Positions 6,381 to 18,361 of a stretch of DNA of 64,000 bases are shown piece by piece. Position 1 is the stretch's first letter. Each line of letters begins with the position of its first letter. Made by a program: the position numbers and the translations under genes. The DNA is taken from contig NZ_SSXA01000010.1 of the NCBI RefSeq assembly GCF_021698975.1, forward strand, positions 54,920 through 118,919. Direction: 5' to 3'. This stretch comes from Blastococcus sp. KM273128 (GTDB lineage: Bacteria; Actinomycetota; Actinomycetes; Mycobacteriales; Geodermatophilaceae). A model generated the notes under the pieces. The model worked only from the letters and a program-made list of their open reading frames with translations, did not search any database and was not told where the DNA came from.

Positions 6381-8030
6381 GTGAACGAACGACGGACCGC
6401 GTCCGCACGACGGACGGCGGCTCGGACCATCGCACTGGGCACCAGCGGCGTCATGATCGCCCTGGCGCTCCCGGTCACCACGGCGACCGCCGCGCCCCGG
6501 GACCCGTGCGACCGACGGCACAACAACACCTACGCCAAGCTGCTCGAGTGCGTGGACCTCGAGGACGTCCTCGAGCACCAGCGGGCCTTCCAGAAGATCG
6601 CCGACGACAGCGACGACCCGGTCTACCCCGGCACCCGCGCGGCCGGCACGGACGGCTACGCCGACAGCGTCGAGTACGTCGCCGGTCTGCTGAGGGACGC
6701 CCGCATGGACGTCACGCTGGACCCGGTGGAGGTCACGTTCGCCTTCCCCGCCGTGCTGCGGCAGCTGACGCCGGAGCCCGCGGAGTACGAGACCGGGCTC
6801 TTCTCCGGCAGCGGATCGGGCACCGTCGAGGGGCAGGTCATCCCCGTCGACATCAACCTCGAGGGCGACCGGGCCTCCAGCAGCGGGTGCGAGGCGGAGG
6901 ACTTCAGCGCGCTGGACTTCACCGGGGACGCGGACATCGCTCTCGTCCAGCGCGGCACCTGCAACTTCGGCGACAAGGTGGTCAACGCGGAGGCCGCGGG
7001 GGCCGAGGCGGTGATCATCTTCAACCAGGGCAGCGCGCCGGACCGTTTCGAGCTGATCGTCGCCAACGCGGCGACCCTCGGGGACGGCAGCACGGTGCAG
7101 CACGGCATCCCGGTGGTCGGCGCCAGCTTCGACCAGGGCGTGGCCCTGGCGGCGGAGGGCTCGACCGCCTTCGTCGACGGCAGGATCGAGACCCGCACCG
7201 ACTACAACGTCATCGCCGAGGTGCGGGGCCGGAACAAGGACAACGTCGTCATGGCCGGCGCGCACCTCGACAGCGTCATCGAGGGCCCCGGCATCAACGA
7301 CAACGGTTCGGGTTCCGCGGCGCTGCTGGAGACGGCGCTGTCGATGGCCAGCCTCAAGCCGCACAACACCCTGCGCTTCGCCTGGTGGGCGGCGGAGGAG
7401 CAGGGGCTGGTCGGCTCGAACAGCTACGTGGCGAAGCAGCCGCAGAGCGAGCTGGACCGGATCGCCCTGTACATGAACTACGACATGGTCGCCTCGCCGA
7501 ACTACGTCCAGATGGTCTACGACTCGGACGAGTCGACCTGGGACGCGTCCGCCCCGATCCCCGAGGGCTCGACGGCGATCGAGGACGTCTACGAGTCCTT
7601 CTACACCAAGGTCGGCGTGCCCTACGACGACGCGGAGTACTCGGGTCGCAGCGACTACCAGGCGTTCATCAACGCGGGCATCCCCTCCGGTGGGCTCTTC
7701 ACCGGCGCGGAGGTCGTCAAGACCGAGCGGCAGGCGGAGATCTGGGGCGGCCGTGCGGGCGACCAGTTCGACCCGTGCTACCACGAGGCCTGCGACACGA
7801 TCGACAACCTCGCGCTGGACGCGCTGGACGTGAACAGCGACCTGATCGCCTTCGCGATGCTGACGTTCGCCTTCTCCACCGAGTCGGTGAACGGCGTGAA
7901 GGGCCGGCCGATCCCCGGGCCGGCGTTCGAGCTGCCGGCCCCGGCCGGCCCGGAGGGCACGTTCGAGGAGGCCGCCGGCGGCGGTGGCCTCGAGCACGAC
8001 CACGTGCACGGTCACGACGTCCTGAGCTGA
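6381..8030 (+). CDS. Secreted M28-family zinc aminopeptidase with PA domain
   Basis: The start is GTG 6381, with AAGGGA about six bases upstream, giving 549 residues. The N-terminus is an arginine-rich signal peptide (ASARRTAARTIALGT, then a hydrophobic stretch) with a likely cleavage near ATAAP, so the enzyme is exported. A protease-associated domain follows (CEAEDFSALDFTGDADIALV, RGTCNFGDK). The M28 catalytic domain carries the two-zinc ligands: His and Asp in GAHLDSV, Asp in INDNGSG, Glu-Glu in WAAEEQGL, Asp in NYDMV and His in CYHEACDT. It resembles Streptomyces griseus aminopeptidase, which releases N-terminal residues from peptides. The last 20 residues are rich in Gly and His. A CRP-type palindrome lies upstream. 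A Mn or Zn exoenzyme near two TerC genes is suggestive, not proof of a link. Confidence 0.92.
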   Translation: MNERRTASARRTAARTIALGTSGVMIALALPVTTATAAPRDPCDRRHNNTYAKLLECVDLEDVLEHQRAFQKIADDSDDPVYPGTRAAGTDGYADSVEYVAGLLRDARMDVTLDPVEVTFAFPAVLRQLTPEPAEYETGLFSGSGSGTVEGQVIPVDINLEGDRASSSGCEAEDFSALDFTGDADIALVQRGTCNFGDKVVNAEAAGAEAVIIFNQGSAPDRFELIVANAATLGDGSTVQHGIPVVGASFDQGVALAAEGSTAFVDGRIETRTDYNVIAEVRGRNKDNVVMAGAHLDSVIEGPGINDNGSGSAALLETALSMASLKPHNTLRFAWWAAEEQGLVGSNSYVAKQPQSELDRIALYMNYDMVASPNYVQMVYDSDESTWDASAPIPEGSTAIEDVYESFYTKVGVPYDDAEYSGRSDYQAFINAGIPSGGLFTGAEVVKTERQAEIWGGRAGDQFDPCYHEACDTIDNLALDALDVNSDLIAFAMLTFAFSTESVNGVKGRPIPGPAFELPAPAGPEGTFEEAAGGGGLEHDHVHGHDVLS

Positions 8031-8047
8031 CCTCTCCCCGGTGACGC

Positions 8048-8089
8048 GAGCCGTCGCCGACGTCCTCCCGGGGACGTCGGCGGCGGCTC
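8048..8089 (+). terminator. Terminator hairpin after the M28 peptidase
   Basis: An 18-base arm starting GAGCCGTCGCCGACG pairs with the 3' arm ending GGCGGCTC, with one G-T wobble and a short loop. It begins 18 bases after the stop codon. Confidence 0.7.
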
Positions 8090-8125
8090 GTGCCGTGCGG
8101 GGGTGCCGGCAGCGGGCGGTGGGCC

Positions 8126-8131
8126 TACCGT
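8126..8131 (+). promoter_or_regulatory. -10 box (TACCGT) before the small acidic gene
   Basis: TACCGT lies seven bases before ATG 8139 without an evident ribosome binding site, so a leaderless transcript is likely. This favours the ATG at 8139 as the start. Confidence 0.5.
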
Positions 8132-8138
8132 GCGCAGG

Positions 8139-8429
8139 ATGGCGCTCATCTACCCGGTCCGGATCGACTCCCCGGAGCCCGACGAGGACGCGGCCCCCGA
8201 CTTCAACGAGCTCGCCGCCGACCTGTCCGACCAGTGGCTGGTCGAGGTGGACCTGGGCGAGGACGGCGACGACGCCTGCTTCGGCCCGCTCACCCCGCGG
8301 GCGGCGTGGGACCTCGCGCTCGGCGTGGAGGACCGGCGGCCGGAGTGGACGGTCTCGGTCCTCCCGCTGCACGTGCCCGGCACCCCCGACGAGCTGGTCG
8401 CCCTCTTCGACGACGACGGCGAGGAGTAG
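8139..8429 (+). CDS. Small acidic hypothetical protein (96 aa)
   Basis: I do not recognise this family. From ATG 8139 the product has 96 residues and is strongly acidic, with clusters such as EPDEDAAPDFNE and DLGEDGDDACF and a final DDDGEE. It lacks a signal peptide or membrane segment and should be cytosolic. It contains regular beta-like stretches (MALIYPVRID, EWTVSVLPLHV), so it is likely folded. Codon use is as biased to third-position G/C as in its neighbours, which supports real coding. It ends 24 bases from the convergent metallo-hydrolase gene. A start further upstream is possible, but the -10 box at 8126 argues against it. Confidence 0.7.
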   Translation: MALIYPVRIDSPEPDEDAAPDFNELAADLSDQWLVEVDLGEDGDDACFGPLTPRAAWDLALGVEDRRPEWTVSVLPLHVPGTPDELVALFDDDGEE

Positions 8430-8453
8430 CCGGGGCACGTGCCGGGCCGGAGG

Positions 8454-9119
8454 TCACCAGCCCCGTTCGCGCCACTCCGGCAGGTGCGGGCGCTCGGCGC
8501 CCAGGGTGGTGTCCGCGCCGTGCCCCGGGTAGACCCAGGTGCCGTCCGGCAGGACGGCGAACAGCCGCTGCTCGACGTCGTCGACCAGGCTGGCGAAGTC
8601 CTCCGCGGACCAGGTCCGGCCCACGCCGCCGGGGAAGAGGCTGTCGCCGGTGAACAGGTGCACGCCGGCGTCGCCCGGGCCGCGCCAGACCAGCGCGATG
8701 CTCCCCGGCGTGTGCCCGCGCAGGTGCACGATCTCGAGCACCTGCTCGCCGACGGTGACGGCGTCGCCGTGCTCGACCGGCCGCGTCACCGGCACGGGGA
8801 GGGCGGGGGCGTCCAGCGGGTGCGCCACGGTCGCCGCGCCGGTGGCGGTGACGACGTCGGGCAGCGCCCGGTGGTGGTCCCAGTGGCCGTGCGTGGTGAC
8901 GACGGTGCGCAGGTCGGTGTCGCCGACCAGCGCGAGCAGGACCTCGGGCTCGTCGGCGGCGTCGACCAGCAGGCCCTGACCGGTCGCGGTGCAGCGCAGG
9001 AGGTAGGCGTTGTTGGCCATCTCGCTGACCGCCACCTTGCTCACGGTCAGCCCGGGCAGCTCGCGCACGTCGGCGGGCCCGCCGACGGCGACGTCTCCGG
9101 TGTAGGTCGGGGTGCTCAT
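8454..9119 (-). CDS. Metallo-beta-lactamase-fold hydrolase (glyoxalase II-like)
   Basis: A 221-residue single-domain protein of the MBL superfamily. The metal motif HxHxDH is present as THGHWDHH, followed by the third His in HLRGHTPGS, the Asp in GDSLFPGG and the last His in YPGHG, so two metal ions can bind. The size and GDSLF motif resemble glyoxalase II-type thioester hydrolases. The true substrate is unknown. The gene is read away from the amidase, with 47 bases between the two starts. An MBL protein next to uvrA is also what I recall for M. tuberculosis (Rv1637c beside Rv1638), so the position is conserved although a repair role is unproven. Confidence 0.88.
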   Translation of the reverse strand: MSTPTYTGDVAVGGPADVRELPGLTVSKVAVSEMANNAYLLRCTATGQGLLVDAADEPEVLLALVGDTDLRTVVTTHGHWDHHRALPDVVTATGAATVAHPLDAPALPVPVTRPVEHGDAVTVGEQVLEIVHLRGHTPGSIALVWRGPGDAGVHLFTGDSLFPGGVGRTWSAEDFASLVDDVEQRLFAVLPDGTWVYPGHGADTTLGAERPHLPEWRERGW

Positions 9120-9154
9120 CCGGACTCCGTTCGGAAAGTGTCGGCGGGCGCCGT

Positions 9155-9160
9155 TACGGT
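9155..9160 (+). promoter_or_regulatory. -10 box (TACGGT) of the amidase gene
   Basis: TACGGT is six bases before ATG 9167, in the 47-base spacer between divergent genes. No ribosome binding site is seen, which indicates a leaderless mRNA. Confidence 0.55.
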
Positions 9161-9166
9161 CCAGGC

Positions 9167-10603
9167 ATGGACGCTAGCGGAGGTGTCGGCACAGCTCAGG
9201 ACGGTGCCGCGGGGGGCCGGGCCGGTGGGCAGCGGATCGTCGGGCTGACGGCCACGGAGATCGCCGCGCTGGTGCGGGCCGGCGAGCTCACCGCGGTCGA
9301 GGTGGTCCGCGCGCACCTCGACCACGTCGAGGCGGTGGACGCCCGGGTCGGCGCCTTCCGCGTGGTGCGGCGCGAGGCGGCGCTGGCCGAGGCCGCCGCG
9401 GTCGACGCGAGCCTCACCCGCTTCGCCCTGCCGCTGGCCGGGGTCCCCGTCGCGGTGAAGGACAACGTGCAGGTGGCGGGCGAGGTGTGCACCGACGGCT
9501 CGCCGGCCTGCGAGTCCGGGCCCGAGCGCCGCGACCACGAGGTCGTCACCCGGCTGCGCAAGGCCGGGGCGGTGGTCATCGGCATCACCCGGGTGCCCGA
9601 GCTCTGCCTGTACGCCGCCACCGACGGCCCCGGCACGGTGACGCGCAACCCATGGGACACCGCGCTCTCGCCGGCCGGCAGCTCCGGGGGCAGCGCGGCG
9701 GCGGTGGCCTCCGGCTGCGTCCCGATCGCGCACGGCAACGACGGGATGGGCTCCCTCCGGCTGCCGGCCGCCGCGTGCGGTCTGGTCACCCTCAAGCCGG
9801 GGGTCGGCGTGCTGCCCGGCGGCATCGGCGCCGACGACTGGTCGGGCATGGCGGTCAACGGTGTGCTGGCCACCACGGCGGCCGACCTCGCGGTCGCCCA
9901 CGCGGTGCTGGCGGGGGAGCGGCCCACCGCGCCGGCGGCCCCCGGCCGCCCGCTGCGCATCGCCGTCAGCACCCGGTCGCCGCTGCCCGGCGTCGGTGCC
10001 GACCAGGCGACGCGGGCGGCGGTCGACGCCGTGGTCAACCAGTTGCGTGCGGCCGGGCACAGCGTGGTGCGCCGCGATCCGCCGGTCACCCCGGCGGCCG
10101 CCGCCGGGGCCCTGGCGCGGTGGATGGCCGGCGCGGAGGACGACGCGGAGTTCCTGGGGCTCGACCGCGCGCGGCTGCAGCCGCGCAGCCGCACCCACGC
10201 GCGCATCGGCCGGCTGGTGCGCCGGCTGGGGCTGGTCCGGCCACGCACCCAGGAGCGGTTCCGCCGGCGGATGACCGACTTCTTCGGCGACGTCGACGTG
10301 CTGCTCACCCCCGTCACCACCGGCCCGCCGCTGCCCGCCCGGCCCTGGCACGAGCGCGGCTTCCTGGCCAACATCACCGCCAACGCCCGCTGGGCGCCGT
10401 GGACGGCCGCCTGGAACCTGGCGGGCATCCCGGCGGCCGTCCTGCCGGCCGCCACCCGGCCCGGCGGCCCCCCGGTGCCGGTCCAGTTCGTCGGCCCGCC
10501 GGGCGCCGAGGAACGGCTACTCTGGATCGTCGGCGAGCTGGAGTCCCGCCGGCCGTGGCGCCGGTACGCGCCCGTCTTCGACCCCACCGCGACACCGGCC
10601 TGA
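9167..10603 (+). CDS. Amidase signature (AS) family amidohydrolase
   Basis: A 478-residue amidase-signature enzyme that hydrolyses carboxamide or similar C-N bonds. The Ser-cisSer-Lys triad can be placed: Lys in VPVAVKDNVQVAG, cis-Ser in SPAGSSGGSAAAV and nucleophile Ser in NDGMGSLRLPAA. The rest follows the family layout (GLVTLKPG; a C-terminal NLAGIPAAVLPA substrate-pocket segment). It is not GatA, because the length and neighbourhood differ and there is no GatB or GatC nearby; the sequence looks closer to general amidases of the 6-aminohexanoate-dimer hydrolase type. Substrate unknown. The gene is probably monocistronic: a 165-base gap precedes uvrA. Confidence 0.9.
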   Translation: MDASGGVGTAQDGAAGGRAGGQRIVGLTATEIAALVRAGELTAVEVVRAHLDHVEAVDARVGAFRVVRREAALAEAAAVDASLTRFALPLAGVPVAVKDNVQVAGEVCTDGSPACESGPERRDHEVVTRLRKAGAVVIGITRVPELCLYAATDGPGTVTRNPWDTALSPAGSSGGSAAAVASGCVPIAHGNDGMGSLRLPAAACGLVTLKPGVGVLPGGIGADDWSGMAVNGVLATTAADLAVAHAVLAGERPTAPAAPGRPLRIAVSTRSPLPGVGADQATRAAVDAVVNQLRAAGHSVVRRDPPVTPAAAAGALARWMAGAEDDAEFLGLDRARLQPRSRTHARIGRLVRRLGLVRPRTQERFRRRMTDFFGDVDVLLTPVTTGPPLPARPWHERGFLANITANARWAPWTAAWNLAGIPAAVLPAATRPGGPPVPVQFVGPPGAEERLLWIVGELESRRPWRRYAPVFDPTATPA

Positions 10604-10768
10604 TGGCCCGGCCCGGCGGCGGCCGGCCCGGCGACCGGGCGCAGCTCACACCGTGCGGTGGACGACCGCGGGCAGCACCGGCGTTGCACCGGCTGAACCG
10701 CGACCGGACCACGACGGCCGCCGTCCAGCGCACCACCGCTCCACACACCAGCGACCGACAGGGATCAC

Positions 10769-13666
<2,898 letters not shown>

Positions 13667-13679
13667 CCGACCGGTGCCC

Positions 13680-13719
13680 GACGGCGGCCCGCGCCCTCCA
13701 CGGGGCGCGGGCCGCCGTC
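13680..13719 (+). terminator. Terminator hairpin after uvrA
   Basis: A perfect 17-bp stem (arms 13680-13696 and 13703-13719) with a six-base loop starts 13 bases after the uvrA stop codon. It lacks a T-tract. Confidence 0.75.
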
Positions 13720-13788
13720 GTAGCGGCCTGCGGTTCGGGCGCCGCCCGGCAGGGGGTTGAGCGGACGGCCGACCGCCCGTACCCTCGG

Positions 13789-13804
13789 TGTGACCGACGT
13801 CACC
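13789..13804. promoter_or_regulatory. CRP/GlxR-type operator before the 91-aa membrane protein gene
   Basis: TGTGA-CCGACG-TCACC contains a perfect GTGA-N6-TCAC palindrome (13790-13803). TACCCT at 13780-13785 could be a -10 box; the operator would then overlap the transcription start, which would suit repression. The promoter placement is inferred. Confidence 0.5.
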
Positions 13805-13850
13805 TCGGATGATCTTCCGGGGTGGCGCAGTCCCTCGAGGGAGGACGGCG

Positions 13851-14126
13851 ATGAGTGCGCTGACGCCCGACTGCGATCCCGACCTGTCGAACTGCGGCTC
13901 GCCCGTGTCCGGTGGCGGCATGCGCTCCACGGTCATCCTGCTCGCCGTGCTCGTGGCGTCCGCGAGCGCGGTCGGCAGCGGCGCGACCGGCGCCATGGCG
14001 TTCACCGCCGGTGGCGCCGCTGTCGTCTCGGCCCTGGTGCTCGGCCGCCGGGCCGTCCGCCTCGCCCAGCGGGCGACCTCCGGCCTCGTCGCGCACGCAC
14101 CCTGGCGGTCCCGCCCGGTCGGCTGA
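13851..14126 (+). CDS. Small membrane protein with two hydrophobic segments (91 aa)
   Basis: No known family is recognised. The start chosen is ATG 13851, because GAGGGAGGA lies about seven bases upstream; an alternative ATG at 13809 would add 14 residues but has no such site and overlaps the operator region. The product starts with a polar, Cys-containing segment (CDPDLSNCG), then a helix STVILLAVLVASASAV and a second glycine/alanine-rich helix AGGAAVVSALVLG, and ends in a basic tail (GRRAVRLAQRATSG, WRSRPVG) likely facing the cytosol. Hairpins flank the gene on both sides, so it is its own transcription unit between uvrA and uvrC, with a CRP-type palindrome upstream. Confidence 0.65.
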   Translation: MSALTPDCDPDLSNCGSPVSGGGMRSTVILLAVLVASASAVGSGATGAMAFTAGGAAVVSALVLGRRAVRLAQRATSGLVAHAPWRSRPVG

Positions 14127-14139
14127 GCCGAACGGTGCC

Positions 14140-14173
14140 AGCCCGGTCCGGTGCAGTGCCACCGGACCGGGCT
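14140..14173 (+). terminator. Terminator hairpin after the small membrane protein gene
   Basis: A perfect 14-bp stem: AGCCCGGTCCGGTG (14140-14153) against 14160-14173, with loop CAGTGC. It starts 13 bases after the stop codon. Confidence 0.75.
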
Positions 14174-14248
14174 CGTCGCTGCCCGGGGCCGCTGAGGCGG
14201 TTGTGGCGGACGGGTCCCGCTCGCTGACGGCGTGTCGGTGGTGCGACC

Positions 14249-14254
14249 TAGTGT
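14249..14254 (+). promoter_or_regulatory. -10 box (TAGTGT) of uvrC
   Basis: TAGTGT is six bases before ATG 14261 and no ribosome binding site is visible, as for a leaderless transcript of the uvrC-rapZ-yvcK set. Confidence 0.55.
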
Positions 14255-14260
14255 GGGGGC

Positions 14261-16291
14261 ATGGCCGATCCGTCCACGTACCGCCCGGCGGTCGGCTCCA
14301 TCCCGGAGTCCCCGGGCGTCTACAAGTTCCGCGACCCGAACGGCCGGGTCATCTACGTCGGCAAGGCCAAGAGCCTGCGGCAGCGGCTGAACAGCTACTT
14401 CGCCGACGTCGCGGGCCTGCACCCCCGCACCCGCCAGATGGTGACGACGGCGTCCAGCGTCGAGTGGACCGTCGTCGGCACCGAGGTCGAGGCCCTCCAG
14501 CTCGAGTACAACTGGATCAAGGAGTTCGACCCGCGGTTCAACGTCCGCTACCGGGACGACAAGAGCTACCCCAGCCTCGCGGTGACCCTGAACGAGGAGT
14601 ACCCGCGGCTGCAGGTGATGCGCGGGCCCAAGAAGAAGGGCGTGCGCTACTTCGGCCCCTACGCCCACGCGTGGGCGATCCGCGAGACGCTCGACACGCT
14701 GACCCGCGTGTTCCCCGCCCGCACCTGCTCCACCGGCGTCTTCAAGCGCGCCGGCCAGATCGGCCGGCCCTGCCTGCTCGGCTACATCGGCAAGTGCGCG
14801 GCCCCGTGCGTGGGCCGGGTGAGCGCCGAGGAGCACCGGCGGATCGTCGACGACTTCTGCGACTTCATGGTCGGGAAGACCGAGTCGATGATCAAGCGGC
14901 TCGAGCGCGAGATGGGCGAGGCCGCGGCGGCGATGGAGTACGAGCGGGCCGCGCGCCTGCGCGACGACATCGGCGCGCTCAAGCGGGCGATGGAGAAGCA
15001 GGCCGTCGTCCTCGGCGACGGCACCGACGCCGACGTCGTCGCCTTCGCGCAGGACGAGCTGGAGGCGGCCGTCCAGGTCTTCCACGTCCGCGGCGGCCGG
15101 GTGCGCGGCCAGCGCGGCTGGATCATCGACAAGGTCGAGGACGTCACCACCGGCGAGCTGGTGGAGCAGTTCCTCCTCCAGGTCTACGGCGGGGTCGACG
15201 AGCAGACCGGCGTCGGGGAGGCCGGCGAGGCGGTGCCGCGCGAGGTGCTCGTGCCCGAGCTCCCCGCCGACGCCGACGTCTACGTCGAGCTGCTCGAGGA
15301 GCTGCGCGGTGGCCGGGTCTCGCTGCGCGTCCCGCAGCGGGGCGACAAGCGCAGCCTCATGGAGACCGTCGAGCGCAACGCCAAGGAGGCGTTCGCCCGG
15401 CACCGGGTGAAGCGGTCCAGCGACCTCACGGCCCGCTCGCTGGCGCTCTCGGAGCTGCAGGAGGCCCTGGAGCTGCCCGACGCGCCGCTGCGCATCGAGT
15501 GCATCGACATCAGCCACGTGCAGGGCACCAACGTGGTGGCGTCCATGGTGGTGTTCGAGGACGGGCTGGCCAAGAAGGCCGACTACCGGCGGTTCTCCGT
15601 CACCGAGGGCACCGACGACACCGCGGCGATGGCGGAGGTGGTCCGCCGGCGCTTCGCCCGCCACCTCAAGGAGGAGGCGGACCGCCGCGACGGGCAGGGG
15701 GTCGCCGCCGAGGAGGGCCGGCCGCGCCGGTTCGCCTACCCGCCCAACCTGCTCGTGGTCGACGGCGGCGCCCCGCAGGTGGCCGCGGCCGCGCGCTCGC
15801 TCGAGGAGCTCGGCGTCGTCGACGTCGCGGTCTGCGGGCTGGCCAAGCGGATGGAGGAGGTGTGGCTGCCGGGGGAGACCGACCCGGTCATCCTGCCCCG
15901 CACCTCCGAGGCGCTGTACCTGCTGCAGCGGGTGCGTGACGAGGCCCACCGCTTCGCCATCACCTACCACCGGCAGAAGCGGTCCAGCAGCATGCTGGTG
16001 TCCCTGCTCGACGACGTCCCCGGGCTCGGGGAGACGCGACGGAAGGCGCTGATGAAGCAGTTCGGGTCGCTCAAGCGCCTGCGGGCCGCGACGGTGGAGG
16101 AGCTCATGGCGGTACCCGGCATCGGCCGGCGGACGGCGGAGGCGGTGCAGCTGGCGGTCGCCGAACCGGCCCCCGCGGGCGGCGGCGCGCAGCCGGCGGA
16201 GACCACCCTCGCGCCCCAGGGCCCGGCCGAGCCGGGCGCCCCGCGACCGGGCTCCGGCGGCACCGCCGAGGTCGGCCGGGTGGCCTCGTGA
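14261..16291 (+). CDS. uvrC: UvrABC system protein C (dual-incision endonuclease)
   Basis: A 676-residue full-length UvrC, which cuts DNA on both sides of a lesion in complex with UvrB. Domains in order: GIY-YIG nuclease near residues 14-50 ([18 protein letters not shown]) for the 3' cut; a Cys-rich stretch ([22 protein letters not shown]); a UVR domain around 205-245 that meets UvrB; an RNase H-like domain for the 5' cut with the [12 protein letters not shown] segment; and tandem helix-hairpin-helix motifs ([24 protein letters not shown]) near the end. A Pro/Ala-rich tail of about 50 residues follows. The stop overlaps the rapZ start by four bases, so the two are translationally coupled. Confidence 0.97.
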   Translation: MADPSTYRPAVGSIPESPGVYKFRDPNGRVIYVGKAKSLRQRLNSYFADVAGLHPRTRQMVTTASSVEWTVVGTEVEALQLEYNWIKEFDPRFNVRYRDDKSYPSLAVTLNEEYPRLQVMRGPKKKGVRYFGPYAHAWAIRETLDTLTRVFPARTCSTGVFKRAGQIGRPCLLGYIGKCAAPCVGRVSAEEHRRIVDDFCDFMVGKTESMIKRLEREMGEAAAAMEYERAARLRDDIGALKRAMEKQAVVLGDGTDADVVAFAQDELEAAVQVFHVRGGRVRGQRGWIIDKVEDVTTGELVEQFLLQVYGGVDEQTGVGEAGEAVPREVLVPELPADADVYVELLEELRGGRVSLRVPQRGDKRSLMETVERNAKEAFARHRVKRSSDLTARSLALSELQEALELPDAPLRIECIDISHVQGTNVVASMVVFEDGLAKKADYRRFSVTEGTDDTAAMAEVVRRRFARHLKEEADRRDGQGVAAEEGRPRRFAYPPNLLVVDGGAPQVAAAARSLEELGVVDVAVCGLAKRMEEVWLPGETDPVILPRTSEALYLLQRVRDEAHRFAITYHRQKRSSSMLVSLLDDVPGLGETRRKALMKQFGSLKRLRAATVEELMAVPGIGRRTAEAVQLAVAEPAPAGGGAQPAETTLAPQGPAEPGAPRPGSGGTAEVGRVAS

Positions 16292-17259
16292 TCGCCGGGT
16301 CGCGCACCGAGCGGGCGCCGGGCGTCGACGGGTCCGCCCGCGGGCCGGTGGGGCCGGAGGACGACGTCTCGCCGGCGGTGGACCCCGCGAGCACCGAGAC
16401 GCCGCCGTTGGAGGTCGTCGTCGTCACCGGGCTCTCCGGGGCCGGGAAGAACAGCGCCGGTCGCGTGCTCGAGGACCTCGGCTGGTTCGTCGTGGACAAC
16501 CTGCCGCCGGCGCTGCTGCTGCCCATGGTGGAGCTCGGCGCCCGCGGTGACCTGCGCCGGTTCGCCGCCGTCGTCGACGTCCGCAGCCGGGCGTTCTCCA
16601 GCGATCTGCAGGAGGCGATCCGGATCCTGGCGGAAGCGGGGCACCGGCCGCGCGTGGTGTACGTGCACGCCCGCGACGAGGTGCTGGTCCGCCGGTACGA
16701 GTCCAACCGGCGGGAGCACCCGCTGCAGGGCAACGGCACGCTCACCGACGGCATCACCGAGGAGCGGGCCCTGCTCACCGGCATCGCCGGGGATGCCGAC
16801 CTCTGGGTCGACACCAGCGACCTCAACGTGCACCAGCTCCGCGCGACGCTGGAGAACGCCTTCGCGCGCGACGGCCGCACGCCGCCGCTCACCGCGACGG
16901 TGATGAGCTTCGGGTTCAAGTACGGCCTGCCGCTGGACGCCGACCTCGTCGTGGACGCCCGCTTCCTGCCCAACCCGCACTGGGTGCCCGAGCTGCGGGA
17001 GCACACCGGGCGCGACGCCGACGTCCGCGACTACGTCCTCGGGCAGCAGGACGCGGGGGACTTCCTCGACCGCTACACCGAGGTGCTGCGGCTGCTGCTG
17101 CCCGGCTACCGGCGCGAGGGCAAGCGCTACCTGACGCTCGCGGTCGGCTGCACCGGCGGCAAGCACCGCAGCGTCGCGATCGCCGAGGAGTTCGCCCGGC
17201 GGCTGCACGCCGAGGGCATCGCGGCCGTGGCCCGGCACCGCGACCTGGGGCGCGAGTAG
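16288..17259 (+). CDS. rapZ: RapZ/YvcJ-family nucleotide-binding protein
   Basis: A 323-residue P-loop NTPase of the RapZ family. In enterobacteria RapZ is an RNA adaptor that directs decay of the GlmZ sRNA; the role in actinobacteria is not settled. The start is GTG 16288, overlapping the uvrC stop (GTGA). The P-loop reads [10 protein letters not shown], so the residue after the conserved Lys is Asn rather than Ser/Thr. The family C-terminal segment [13 protein letters not shown] near residue 295 is intact. A poorly conserved, charged N-terminal stretch of about 35 residues precedes the P-loop. The gene sits in the conserved uvrC-rapZ-yvcK-whiA cluster; its stop overlaps the yvcK start by one base. 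Confidence 0.92.
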   Translation: MIAGSRTERAPGVDGSARGPVGPEDDVSPAVDPASTETPPLEVVVVTGLSGAGKNSAGRVLEDLGWFVVDNLPPALLLPMVELGARGDLRRFAAVVDVRSRAFSSDLQEAIRILAEAGHRPRVVYVHARDEVLVRRYESNRREHPLQGNGTLTDGITEERALLTGIAGDADLWVDTSDLNVHQLRATLENAFARDGRTPPLTATVMSFGFKYGLPLDADLVVDARFLPNPHWVPELREHTGRDADVRDYVLGQQDAGDFLDRYTEVLRLLLPGYRREGKRYLTLAVGCTGGKHRSVAIAEEFARRLHAEGIAAVARHRDLGRE

Positions 17260-18227
17260 TGGGGGGCACGACGGTCCCGGGGCGGGCGCCCCGGGTGGTC
17301 GCCTTCGGCGGCGGCCACGGGCTGGCCGCGGCGCTGGCGGCGTGGCGCCGGATCACCCCGGAGCTCACCGCGGTGGTCACGGTGGCCGACGACGGCGGGT
17401 CGTCGGGGCGGATCCGGCGCGAGATGCCCGTGCTGCCCCCGGGTGACCTCCGGATGGCCCTGGCCGCGCTCGCCGGTGACGCCGAGCGCGAGCAGACCCT
17501 GGCGGCGCTGTTCCAGCACCGCTTCGGCGGCAGTGGCGTGCTCGCCGGTCACCCCGTCGGCAACCTGCTCCTGACCGGCCTGACCGAGATGTACGGCGGT
17601 GACACCGTCCGGGCGCTGGACGAGCTGTGCTCGCTGGTGGGGGCCGCCGGCCGGGTGCTGCCCATGGCCGACGAGCCGCTCGACCTGGTCGCCCGGGTGG
17701 AGACCGCCGACCGGGACGACCCGGCCCGGGTGCGCACCATCCGCGGGCAGGTGGCGATCGCCGCGACACCGGGGAGGGTCCGCGAGATCCGGCTGGCGCC
17801 GGCCGACCCGGTGGTCCCGCCGGCGGTGCTCGACGCCATCGCCGCGGCCGATGTCGTCTCGCTGGGCCCCGGTTCCTGGTACACCTCTGTGCTGCCGCAC
17901 CTGCTCGTGCCCCGGCTCCGCGCGGCGCTGGCCTCGTCCGGTGCGCGGGTGGTGGTGGTGCTCAACCTGGAACCGCAGCCCGGCGAGACCGACGGCTTCT
18001 CGCCGGAGGAGCACCTGGCCGTGCTGCAGGCGCATCTGGACGGAGTGGCGTTGCACACCGTGATCGCGGACGTGGAGGCGGTGGTTGACCGCCGTGGTCT
18101 GCTTGACGCGGTCCGCGGGTGCGGTGCCGAGCTGCTGCTGGCGCCGGTCGCCGAGCCGGACGGCGCGCCGCGGCACGAGCCCGGACGCCTGGCCGCGGCG
18201 CTCGCCTCCGTGGTCGGGATGCGGTGA
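17259..18227 (+). CDS. yvcK: Gluconeogenesis factor / CofD-like protein YvcK
   Basis: A 322-residue member of the YvcK (CofD-like) family. YvcK is needed for growth on gluconeogenic carbon and for cell-wall homeostasis in Bacillus and mycobacteria, and binds UDP-sugars. Family motifs are present: FGGGHGLAAAL at the N-terminus, TVADDGGSSGR, LPPGDLRMAL, GHPVGNLLL, and LGPGSWYTSVLPHLL near residue 205. The start is GTG 17259, overlapping the rapZ stop (TAGTG). A 134-base gap separates it from whiA. In mycobacteria the homologue is a PknB substrate; the matching phosphosite was not assessed here. Confidence 0.94.
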   Translation: MGGTTVPGRAPRVVAFGGGHGLAAALAAWRRITPELTAVVTVADDGGSSGRIRREMPVLPPGDLRMALAALAGDAEREQTLAALFQHRFGGSGVLAGHPVGNLLLTGLTEMYGGDTVRALDELCSLVGAAGRVLPMADEPLDLVARVETADRDDPARVRTIRGQVAIAATPGRVREIRLAPADPVVPPAVLDAIAAADVVSLGPGSWYTSVLPHLLVPRLRAALASSGARVVVVLNLEPQPGETDGFSPEEHLAVLQAHLDGVALHTVIADVEAVVDRRGLLDAVRGCGAELLLAPVAEPDGAPRHEPGRLAAALASVVGMR

Positions 18228-18361
18228 ACGGGTAGCGGCATGCGAGCGGGTACCAGCTGGACGGCCGACCGGCCGGCACGAGGGGGAGAGGGGACGGCGC
18301 ACATGACGCTGACCCGGACTGCGGGGGCGGGATCTCCCGGGGGAACGTGGGGGTGGACGGC

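Noticed and set aside
10604..10768. LexA/SOS box before uvrA.
   Set aside because: No GAAC-N4-GTTC-like palindrome was found by eye in the gap; nor is one obvious before uvrC.
13809..13850. Earlier ATG at 13809 for the 91-residue membrane protein.
   Set aside because: It has no ribosome binding site and lies against the operator; ATG 13851 has GAGGGAGGA at good spacing.
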